From: Selaginella moellendorffii
Taxonomy: Eukaryota > Streptophyta > Lycopodiopsida > Selaginellales > Selaginellaceae
Assembly: GCF_000143415.4 (NCBI RefSeq)
Contig: NW_003314312.1
Coordinates: forward strand, 131,159 to 195,158
Reading direction: 5' to 3'
DNA: 64,000 bases
The position numbers were made by a program, and so were the translations under genes. The notes below the pieces were generated by a model. The model was not told where the DNA came from and did no database searches. It was given only the letters and a program-made list of their open reading frames with translations. Below are positions 54,304 through 64,000 of this stretch, one piece after another; position 1 is the first letter of the stretch; the number at the start of each line of letters is the position of its first letter.

Positions 54304-55867
54304 TCAGCTCTCAAGGAAAACTTTTCCACCTCTTGCCATTGTTTCCGAGGCTTCCATCGCAGCCTTAAACTCGGAGAGAGGGAATCTCTTGCCGGAAAAG
54401 GGCTGGATGACTTTGGATTCCAAGAGCTTCCATGCTTCGCTGATGAAAGCGTTTCTCTCCTGCTCGATCTCCCAGTGATTCACGAGGATCCAGCCGGTAA
54501 CGTGAACTTGCCGGAGCAGATCGTGGATGCGGATGCTTGCTTCCATGGAGGACAGAACACCGTAAACGAAAACCGTGCCCCCTCGCCTCACGCTTGCTGC
54601 CACACTCTGGAAAATCGAAGCAAAAGACGAGTAAAGCCCGAGAAATTCTTCCATGAAAAGAAAAACCTTTGTTAGCTCTCCTCCAACGCAATCTAGAGCC
54701 CCGTGGACCAGTTTTTTGTCCGTGATCTCCTTCACTCTCGCAACAACGTCTGGAAAAGGAGATAAGTTAGCAAGAACAAGAATTCACTCCATCGCCGTCA
54801 CCTTCGGTGGTGGAGCATATAACTTCGTCAGCTCCGAGTTGTCTCAGTTCCTCCTTTTGCTCCTCGCGTCTCACAACGTTGATGGTCTTGATCCCCAAGT
54901 GCTTCGCGAGCTGGATGATTTGCCTGTAGAAACACAAGCTAAGTTACGTTCCTAACAAAAAGAAGAATCAATACGAGACCTGCCTAACACTGATCCAGCT
55001 GCTGTTTGCAAGATGTATTCCCCTGGAGGAGTTGCAAGGTCCCTGAGCATCCCAATGGCGGTCCAGGGATTGATGACAAACTGTGCCGCTACTTCGTCGG
55101 GAATGGAATCGGGAACCAAAGAGAGCATCTCTTCTCGCACGGAGACGTAGTCTTGCCACGAGCCATCGCCGGTTTGCTTCAGTCCCTCCCACATGAAAGG
55201 AACTACGCGTTGTCCAACCTTCACTTTCGTGACACCATCTCCAACCTGTAAACTTGACGCAATCAGTCCAAATGCAAAAGAAAAACGTAAGCTGGGATTC
55301 ACAACTAAGTTTGCTGGAAATTCAATGCTCGCAAGAAGTTCTAAAGCCCAGAAAGCCATGGAACTCGTAGCAAACGAGCAATCATCCAAGACTTTTCCAA
55401 GGAATTCTCTGATCACATACCAAATGCAAAAGAAAAACGAAAGCTGGGATTCACAACTAAGTTCGCCGGAAATTCGAGCACTAGGCTAGCATCGAATCTC
55501 CTTGCAAGAAGCTAGCAACAAAACTTTCAAGTTCTAAAGCCCAGACAGCCATCAAAACGAAAATAGAGAGCTCATAGCCAACGAGAAATCATCCAAAACC
55601 ACGAGAGGCAAGAATTTTCCAAGGAATGGTCTGATCACATACCGCGTGAACGATCCCGTATCCTTCAGAGCCCGGAGTAGAGACCGGATGCCCGAATCGA
55701 CCAGTGCGGATGGAGATGAGATCCGTGGGATTGATCGGCCTGAGAAGAATGCGCACAATCACACGACCTGGCGAGGGATCCGGCACCGGCTTGCTGGTGA
55801 GCTCCAGCTCCAACTCGCCTCCATCGCCGCGCTTAGCCAAAATCGCGCGATTAGTGATCGCTGCCAT
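54304..55867 (-). CDS. MDR-family oxidoreductase, 2-enoyl thioester reductase-like
   Basis: Medium-chain dehydrogenase/reductase without obvious zinc ligands, most like mitochondrial trans-2-enoyl-thioester reductases (MECR/ETR1), which finish each cycle of mitochondrial fatty-acid synthesis with NADPH. Exon 1 (55867-55643) has Asn-Pro-Thr-Asp-Leu and Pro-Gly-Ser-Glu-Gly-Tyr-Gly-Ile-Val. Exon 2 (55245-54980) has Val-Gly-Asp-Gly-Val, Gly-Gln-Arg-Val-Val-Pro and Gln-Thr-Ala-Ala-Gly-Ser-Val-Leu-Gly. Exon 3 continues the nucleotide-binding fold with Gln-Leu-Ala-Lys-His-Leu-Gly. The last exons have Asp-Cys-Val-Gly-Gly and Gly-Lys-Val-Phe-Leu-Glu-Ser to the stop. Met at 55882 is an alternative start. 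No clear targeting peptide, so the compartment is open. Intron 1 carries a 222-bp tandem duplication. Confidence 0.85.
55420..55645 (-). repeat. 222-bp tandem duplication copying a splice donor
   Basis: In intron 1 of the enoyl-reductase-like gene, the blocks GAAAGCTGGGATTCACAACT, AAGTTCTAAAGCCCAGA and TCTGATCACATACC occur twice, offset by 222 bp. The last block contains the functional donor GTATGTGATCAG on the minus strand (55642) and its copy at 55420. Confidence 0.85.
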
Positions 55868-56173
55868 GGCGGAGCTACGCAACAGAAAACCTCGAAAGTT
55901 TAATGGCCAAAACAGAAAATATTCGCTACTTTTAACCTTTCAGGTAAGGAAAAACAAAATTACCCGCTGTAAAAATGTAAATATTTTGGCCCACGGCAAG
56001 ACAAGTGTGGCCACCATCTTTGGAGAAAAAGAACATCTGTGGGAGTTTCCAGCTGGCAGCCAACCAGTGGTAGGTTGCCAGTGCCAAACTGGCTGGAGAG
56101 AGAGAGAGGGTCCTTGCTCTTTTTAAACCCTAAAAATATATCCCCTGGGCCTTGTTGTTTTGTTGCAGCCAAA
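55868..56173. promoter_or_regulatory. Divergent promoter region (enoyl reductase / dCTPase)
   Basis: About 306 bp between the start codons of two oppositely transcribed genes. It must hold both leaders and promoters. TTTTTAAACCC at about 56120 is weakly TATA-like for the plus-strand gene. Confidence 0.5.
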
Positions 56174-56845
56174 ATGGTGGGAGCCTCTTCCAATGCCGCT
56201 CTCAAGGACAACCTCTTGAGCCTCCAGGAGCTGGCTAAAAAAATGGACGATTTCGCCAAAGCCAGAGACTGGGACCAGTTCCACAGCCCAAGAAATCTGC
56301 TCCTGGCACTTGTATGACTCTGCAAAGCTTTCCATCCATTTTTCCTGTTGCTCCTGCTGCTATGATCCATATTTCTCCTGTTCCAGTCCCATTCTCTGTG
56401 TTTGTTTTGTTTTGTTTCCTGGAGTCTCTATCAAGGAGCCCCTGTTTGTTTCCCAGTAGCTCGTGTGAAATCCATCTGTCTCTAAAGAGTTGTATGTTCC
56501 CTATGCTTTTCTGCTTTGCACGCTCTGAGAGATCGCATGCTTTGCACTGTGAGAGAGACCAGCTGACTTACTTGCAGGAGGGGAAGCGCACAGGTTGGCG
56601 AAGTTGGCGAGCTCTCCGAAGTGTTCCAGTGGAAGGGAGAAGTTCAGAAAGGCCTTCCCGATTGGACTGCCGCCGAGAAGGAGCATCTCGGCGACGAGCT
56701 GTCCGATGTGCTGCTCTATCTCACGCGCCTGGCGGATGTCTGCGGGGTGGATTTGAGCCAGGCCGCTCTTCGCAAGCTCGCCAAGAATGACAAGAAGTAT
56801 CCCGTGGACAAGTGCCGAGGCTCCTCCAACAAGTACACCGCCTAG
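56174..56845 (+). CDS. dCTP pyrophosphatase (DCTPP1/MazG-like)
   Basis: House-cleaning nucleotide pyrophosphatase that hydrolyses dCTP and modified dCTPs to the monophosphate. Exon 1 (56174-56311) is joined to exon 2 (56594-56845) through a 282-bp intron, long for this window; the splice restores Leu-Ala-Leu-Val-Gly-Glu-Val-Gly-Glu-Leu. Metal-binding residues of the all-alpha NTP-pyrophosphatase fold are present: Glu-x-x-Glu in Gly-Glu-Val-Gly-Glu-Leu-Ser-Glu-Val-Phe-Gln-Trp, and Asp-Glu-Leu-Ser-Asp-Val in the second helix. It ends with the usual Lys-Tyr-Pro-Val-Asp-Lys-Cys-Arg-Gly-Ser-Ser. The total of about 130 residues is normal for the plant form. The 3' end faces the large HEAT-repeat gene. 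Confidence 0.93.
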
Positions 56846-56988
56846 GAAGGCCACACTGGGAGATAGAAATGAATCTCATATTTTCGCTCGATCGCGGTTT
56901 TGACGAGATCTGACGCCTGTAAGAAGAACGCCAAGGTCGTTTCTGGACATATAGATCAGTGCTGACATTGTTTACCTCTTGTTTTGTC

Positions 56989-59900
56989 TCACTGAAAATC
57001 GTCCCACTCGTCATTGCTTGACGGGCTCTCTGGTGCAGGGACTGGAGGTGGCGAAGCAGGCTTTGCGATGACGGCAGGAAGTGGCTTCATGGCAACGGGC
57101 ATCTTGATTGGACCCGGCACAGGAGGCGAAGCGCGTGCATCCTGAGTCACAGACGTTCTAATAATCTCCTGCAAGATGGAGAAACATGTCTCATGATGGA
57201 GGAAAAGAATCACAGCAAACCCTTGCCTGTAGTTTTCCTCGGGCTTCAGGCGGCAGATCCAGTAGCACGGCTTTAAATTGGGTGGCGGATGCAGGCACGG
57301 ATGCCAATTGTGTGACAAGCTTTACAGCCACGCTCGTGAATGATGTTGCCAGCTGACAAAAACCGTGTAAGAAACGCACACATGAGGAGGCTCAACTTCA
57401 AACTTACTGTTGTTGCTTGGACAATCGCCATTAACAAGACGTGTAAAACTTCTCGTTGAACATCATCACCCTCAACCAAGGATCGGAGTTGAACTAATAG
57501 TTTCAAACTCTCCACAACGGCGTTGGTTTGAGCGGATGACAACGTTCCCTGGAAAACAAGTTACGAAACGAATTCGTCCAAGCTGAAACCAACCTTTGGC
57601 AAAGCCTCGACTATGCATGCGACATCTGCCCCAAGCTCGCGCATGAGCAACAACGCCCAGCTACATTTGCTAGCCTTTGGTTGCTCTGTGATTCCTGCTT
57701 GTACAGTGGCGCTTAGAGTCTGAACAACAGCTAGTTGAACCTGACAAATGAGACGATCAGTACAATCCACGGAGAAAGCACTCACGAGAGACAACATACC
57801 AACGGATTGTTCGTCGCCAGAGCAGCACGAAGAGAATCGATGCAGCACTTTTGAGCAGATGATTTCAGACTCCGGGTAGCATCACTATCTGGCACTGTGC
57901 GTGCTACAGCCACCAATATGCCCAGCAAGATTTGTACGTGTTGTATGGTGTTCTGGTCCAAGCTCTTAGTATTCCACTGCTTTTCACACATTGATGCCAA
58001 GCTCTCAACGGAAGCTGATAGAACAGCGCATCTGTCCTCAACTGGGAAATGCTCCACAGACGACTCATCTGAGCATTACACACCAAATCAGAGCCCTACG
58101 CATGCCAAGAGAAATATTTTACCAGTTTTCGACGCAGCCGTTGTGAGGCATGTAACAAATGTTGTTACGGATGACAGAGCATTTCCTGAGAGTCCTCGCA
58201 AGCTCAGAAGCTTCAAGCCCGCACATAGCAGTTGTGGAATAAGGTCGCCTTGCATCTGACATACAATTATTAGAAGCTTGTGAAGCTTAGCAAGGTCGCA
58301 AACCTTGCTATTTAGACAAGCAACCAGATTTCCTAAGGTAGAAAGAGCGCAACAAACAACTGCATCGCTTTCAAATGTGTCCCATCTATTTTCTTCGCTG
58401 AAGAAAATAAAAAGCGCGAGTTTCAGGTGATAATCCAGGAACAAAGTCTCACCTGGCCAGCAGATCGCTACAATAACTCATGGAAATATCGACAATGGTA
58501 ACAACTAAATCTTCGTTGTGAAGGTATGTTTCAGGCGTCGAATTCACAATCTACGAAAGCATTAGAAAATTAAAAATAATATAAAAGGTTTGAAAGGATA
58601 AACTCACTTGCTCTACGACACATACGATTGCCATCGGGGCCCAAGAATAGGCCTGAAAACTCGGATTGAGAAGCATCTGTTTAGAAACGTTAGATACAGA
58701 AAATGCCAACAAAAAAGCCAAGAGTAACGCGCTAGACTTACAGATAGAAGTTCCTGGCACAGGTCAATTGAAAGCATTGCGGGTGAGTAGAAACTGGGAG
58801 AGCAAAGGCATCGAAGAGCACGTAATGCTACAAGCTGTAAGTTTGCATTTCCCGCAGGACTGTTTCCCATTATCCTTCCGCTGAACGAAGGAAAACTTCG
58901 GGCATGATGACTACGATCAGAGACTTTCGACCCCTTGTTTAGCAAAATGAGGACTGATAAAGCCCATATGAGCAAGAAATCGCTGTTGTTGAGTTCAACA
59001 GGTTTCAGCGTTGACAACTCGGTAGGCACTGCGTTTGAAGCAGGTACGGCATCCACGGCAACAGCTTCCAGGATAAGTGAAGAAACTTCGTGCAGGTGAG
59101 GTTGAAGCTTTGCAGCAATAGCTGGTGACTCCATTCCTTCCAAAAACGGTTTATAATTTTGCTGCACCAAACACATAGTCTTTGTAAGAACCGAAATGTA
59201 TGATTTCGTACCTGCATCTTTCCCGAAAATTGAGTGCAAACCATAGTGTAATCCTTGAGAAGGCCAATCCAGCAACGATTGAGTAAGTTAACATGGTTCC
59301 CCAGAAGGGAAATCAAGAGATTTCCGACTACAGCCTTTTCAGGCCCGCTTTTCAAACAGGCGAGAGCATACGTTTTCACGGCGGCATGAGCACCAAGTAA
59401 GCCAGCTTTTACCTGCAGATCAATATTTATGCGACGTATAGTCAGGTGCCTCAAATTATACGTACCTTACAACAAACCCACTCGGCGTAGGAAGTGTAAT
59501 TGAGGCTATCCCAGTTCGACAAAGGACGAGATATTAAGTTCAAAACTCTTTGAAGAACTCCACGGTCATTGCCAGCAACTCCACTCGTCACAATCTGAAA
59601 AGAATAACAGTCATTAAACAAATCATCTTTGAAATTTTTGCATACCCTCGCGGCCAGTCTTGCACCTGAAGCCATAAGCAACGGACTGGCAGACGGTTCT
59701 AATGCCGTGCGGACAGCTGACAAGAATTGAGCCTGACAATAGAGAAAAAGAGTCAATATTAATCAATTCCTGTGCCTAGAGGAACCTGATATTGCTCCAA
59801 TAAGAGGTGGCCCGCATACTCTGGGTCTGGATCTTCTGTTTTTCCGAACTGCGGCGATACGAAAAATATTGAGTTTCTACACAGGATAGATACAAACTTG

Positions 59901-62900
59901 CGGTACCTTTTCAAGTATTGTATCCAGTAGGCCGACACCGATAGTTCTGATGCTTTCCATTGCTCCAGTTGCAACCTGCATTTCGGTAATATGAGACTCA
60001 GGTAATGCACACCGATACAAGACCTGATACGCAAGTGCAACCAGCTCGCCTAAATGAAGAACTAGCAGGTCGGCACCCGGGTTTCTTGCCAGATGTTGTC
60101 GTGCTTGATTGATGTCAAAATGCAGAGGATCAGCCCCCACTGCAGTTGGAATGCGACTGAGACATCTGAAAAAAGAAAAAAAAAAAAAAAGAAGCCCGTA
60201 ATGTTGTGTGCATATAAAAATGAATCAACATACTCTGCCGCAAAAACGCGCGTTGTATAACGAGGTAAAAGATCAACTTCTCTCCTTACTTCAGATTTCG
60301 CTGGCTCGGAATTTCGAGAACCAATCATGCTACCTTCATCATCTTCACCCACTGGCTCTTCAGCTCCACCAATTGCATTAGAGGACGAAACATTTGGTTT
60401 CGAGCTCGCAAGGACCTACATCAACAGTACACAGGTCAACTCGTATAGACTCACATAACAGAACTTACAAATTGATCTTACAACAGTGCGGCATATTTGA
60501 ATCCAGCGAGAGGTGTACGACGGACAGGCTGAATCCAGAAGGCGTTGCAGCGTCAGACGGACGGTTTTAATAATCCTGAAAATAGACACTTTGAAAAACA
60601 GCAGAGTGAAACAGGCTTACTTTGAATCAGTTTCGGTATCTAGCATTGCAAATAAATCTTCCTCAATCCTTTCGTTATTCATGGCCACCTGAAAAATCAC
60701 GTTAGGACTTCTTTCACAGGAATCCTTTAAAAGTACTGGATCGCGTTCACAGAGATGCCTTAACGTCGAAACTGCAGCATGCCTCAAAGATGGCTGCAAT
60801 AGTAATAGATTAGATATAGACAATATTATTGATAGCAAACCTGCTTCGAGAACAACGTCGGAAGAAGGGTCTCAACGTGAGCATGGACGGGAAGAGCCTG
60901 TGGAGCGAAAACCACCAACTGTTGTATATATCTCACGCCCCTACGTTAAAACACAAAAATAAACAAGAGTCCAGAACATGTACACCCACTCACTCTAAAA
61001 GCGCTCCTGGTTCCTCACCAGAACTTACGACTGATACAACGGACTACATAAGATCCCTGGTCAGTAATCTGAGCTGCGGGCTTGAAATGTTACCTTGCAC
61101 CGCGAGTAAAGTGAGCTTCCAAAGGATAATTCGGGCCCAAGAACAGCCACAATAGCATTCACCACACGACCAATGCTCTCTCGTATTTCTGGATGATTAT
61201 GATCCTCAGATAGTATGATATCCATAACTAGAGTCAACGTCGCCTGCAAGACACAAATATCACTTTTATTCACACACACAAAAAATACCTGCACATGCGG
61301 AACAAACGATAGACCAGCAGATTCGATGGTAAGCCATAAGCCATGCAAAATCCAGACGTGGTGCCCCTCTTTAGCGTCCCGAGCCATTGAGCATATGGCT
61401 TGCACAGTTGCTGGAACAAGAGCTGAAAGTGCCATACCCCCTACACTGTAACATCAAAAGATTATTAGCATCAACAGCCTAGATAAAAGCCCGTATAACC
61501 TGCGATGAATACATCCAAGAACGAATGCAACTGAGCCTTTGTGCAAAGATTCGTTTGCTCCACCTACATCGCTCAAAAGAGATCGCATCTGCAAAAAAAA
61601 AAAAAAAGGATTGTTTGACATGGGCAACGGCATCGATACCAGACGTGCAGCGTAAACATCTGTTCCCATTTTTGCCAGTAAGCCAAGTCCTTCGGCAGCA
61701 GCACGGCGGTGGGTCGTGGCACTTGTTTCTTCCGAGAGAATGTCCTGCACGTGCTACAGTCAGTAAAATGGACTTGCTTATACAAATAATCTGACCTCAA
61801 ACAACGTCTGAATACGTTTCAAAACCTCTCCTTCAGGATGTTCTTGAATCCGTTGTACTACAGATTTCTAAAAGTTGTAGCAATATAAACAATGAGCATA
61901 AAAATAATCACAATAATGTTGCATACCTTAAGACTTCCAAGTAGCGCAACACAGATATTTGTTAAGCTCGCATCATACGAGGGCTTTTTCCCATTTTTAA
62001 TTGACATTTCCATCACGTCCAGCACTTGTAGCCTTGTAGTTTCGGACTGGGAATTTCCAGCAAAATAAATAGATGAGCCAAGTTAAACTATATCATTACC
62101 TGGGTTCCAAAAAGTGTTCCCAAGCACAACATCATCTCGTCGACGAGCGTGGTTTCCATGGGAACCGGCTGAAATAACTCATTGTTAACAGAAGCATAAT
62201 AAAGGCACGTGACAAACCTGTGGAAACGCAGGCACTTCCTCCCATACACATGGAAGCAATCCGTCTCCACCACCTTCGAATGCACGCATTTCGTCTTGAA
62301 ATGAATCTCTGAAGAGAAAACTATTAAATCGTTCTTTAAAAAAAACGCTTTACAACCTTCCAGGTAGCCATGGACCAAGTGAGGCATCTCTTGTATCAAG
62401 CAACAAACGCAAAGAAGAGCTTTCCCCATAGCTCGAAGGTTCTCTGTCAGAATTGAAGGTTAGAGAAAAACACCAGATGGAACGCATACCTGAAAGGAGC
62501 AGTACAAATCCTCAAAAGTTGGGTATGCTCGTTCTTGTAGGAAAGTGGAGCCGGAAGCGTTCTGAACGCCCGTAGGACTTTGATTATAAAAACATCAACG
62601 AATGGTTTTAAAGGTGGAGTTGCTTGCTGTAGCACGGTTGACGAAAGGCACGAGAGGGAACTGGAAAAACAAATTTAGAAGCACATCAAATTGAAGCTAT
62701 CAGAAAGGAGCATGCATTACCCGCTCAAATATCCAAGTACGGGTTGAATTAGCATTCCTTCGCGCTCAGGAGAAATATGAGCCATTAAGTAGTTTTTAAC
62801 AAAAGCCGTCAGTGCTTCGACTGCTGCCGACCAGCCACTAGTAAATAAATGTGTCAATTTTGACCCACACATTGTTCGTTCGATATACCTGATTTCGGCA

Positions 62901-64000
62901 GCAAGATTTCCTCCCAGTTGTTTAAGCATGCCGTCAATATTTCCAGAAACTGGAGCGGTCCACAGGCTAATCAGCTCACGTTCTTTTTCTCTGAGTTCCT
63001 GTGACAGGTATAGTCAGTATCTAGTATTCCAGTAAGAGGTGCAGCGCACTTCTCTAGGCAGAGATGAAACAAAAGAGCTTATCAGCATCCATCCCGCCTC
63101 TTTCTCAGACGCTGCAGAAAGAGAGTTTCTAACGGGTTGTAAAACAAGTTTTCTTCCAACGTCCAGAACAGCCAGCGGCAGTCTACACCAAATAAACGTT
63201 GTCAAATGAAACGTCAGCGTACCAGTACCTTGACGGCAGGCCAAGTAATAGCTTCGGGTATGATGCAAGAAGTGCGGCCAGCAACGCAGCCTGTCCATGT
63301 AGTGCACCTAGTTGAAGCTTCAGACGATCACCCTGCAAAGTAACCGGCTAAGAAAAGAAACAGTTTGGCATTCTTAATACCTTTTCTACAGCGACTGCCT
63401 CATGCACTGCCCACAGGGTTGTCACGGCACAAGACATAACGTTACTTGCAAATGTTGGATCTACTTCCGCAAGTGTCCGCAAAGTTAGCGCTGCTTCCAC
63501 GCGTACCTGTTCATCTGATCTAATTTTGGACTACGACTTAAACACGTACCTCTACTGAATAATGCGACGAGCTTGAAACTAGCGCACCGTCCAAAGCATC
63601 ACGAGCAGATAATGTCACCTGTTTTCTTTTTCAAAACAATAGAATTTCACCGAATAAAGGAAGTGTACAAACCTCTCCAAGCGTTGTCAAAAGGTGTGAC
63701 AGCGTCCTCAGTAAAACCACAAGCATTGAAGGGCTGTTGTCGGCTAAGTTGAGCTGTTCCAATTTCGCGAGTATAACTAAACTGTTAAGGTAAGGAAAAA
63801 CAAATACCTGTTTACATAGCATACTCATTAACTCCTTTTGACCCGGTTCTCCCATTTGCTCAACAATGCCAACACGAAGAATGTACAAGACACAAGCCTG
63901 TAAAGTGGAAAATCTAGAAATTCACATAACATAGCTTCAAAAAATCTGAACCTGGGCGTGTGGGTCTATTTGCGAGTTGGCTGAGCGAAGCAAGTTGATT
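56989..64000 (-). CDS. HEATR5/SWEETIE-like giant HEAT-repeat protein (partial)
   Basis: Multi-exon gene whose 3' end is at 56989 and whose 5' part lies beyond the right edge. Dozens of short exons are separated by introns of about 45-60 bp. The helical, Leu/Ala-rich exons look like HEAT repeats, for example Ala-Ala-Glu-Gly-Leu-Gly-Leu-Leu-Ala-Lys near 61690 and Gly-Ser-Val-Ala-Phe-Val-Leu-Gly-Cys-Ile-His-Arg near 61520, which are typical of HEATR5/Laa1 proteins. Animal and yeast members work with the AP-1 clathrin adaptor in Golgi-endosome traffic; the Arabidopsis homologue SWEETIE affects sugar and starch metabolism. The tail is Pro-rich and ends Asn-Asp-Glu-Trp-Asp-Asp-Phe-Gln, as often seen at the C-terminus of this family. 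A poly-T/A run at 60173-60190 lies in an intron. Exact exon borders were not all checked. Confidence 0.88.

Overview
The window looks like nuclear DNA of a vascular plant, most likely a lycophyte such as Selaginella (inference). The genes are plant housekeeping genes: PAL, the ADP-glucose pyrophosphorylase small subunit, chloroplast-type peroxiredoxin Q, ATG9, a SWEETIE/HEATR5-like protein and ClpX with plant-like exons. Introns are very short (about 50-70 bp), intergenic distances are small, and a PPR gene is built of 31-residue repeats. There is one 100-bp assembly gap.

Layout. 1-3896 is a decayed copy of a PPR + ClpX gene pair. The better copy, in direct orientation, lies at 34159-38704, with ClpX running on to about 39214. 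Between them, 4606-26740 is one Ty3/gypsy element on the minus strand. It was broken by later insertions: a LINE (7365-11009), a fragment of a long LTR (11711-12523), and a large non-coding LTR element (12884-25943) with a perfect CATAT target-site duplication. That large element was itself hit by a second member of its family (16934-23773), which was hit in turn by a 133-bp 5S-rRNA-bearing element. 26887-27428 is a CGR1/CCDC86-like gene with an apparent frameshift. 28184-30355 is an intronless PAL gene with a recognisable promoter. 31000-34158 is AT-rich repeat DNA.

From 39594 to 48898 the DNA is gene-dense: ATG9 (-), the AGPase small subunit (-), an F-box/kelch-like gene (+, divergent from AGPase), a dead peroxiredoxin Q copy followed by the intact gene (+), and an SCP-like HAD phosphatase (-). 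49152-54093 is a near full-length but dead Ty3/gypsy element of the same family as the nested one. The window ends with an enoyl-reductase-like MDR gene (-), a dCTP pyrophosphatase (+, divergent) and the 3' two-thirds or so of a very large HEAT-repeat gene (-) that runs off the right edge.

The genes do not form one pathway. PAL feeds phenylpropanoids, the AGPase subunit makes the starch precursor ADP-glucose, PrxQ handles peroxides, and ClpX acts in organelle proteolysis. The most distinctive signal is a set of three short elements (6836-7128, 17077-17209, 33437-33629). Each is flanked by a perfect 5-bp target duplication and carries the 5S rRNA internal promoter region. They resemble solo LTRs of Cassandra-type TRIM retrotransposons. 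Also notable are two introns in unrelated genes (AGPase, enoyl reductase) where a tandem duplication has copied the 5' splice site.
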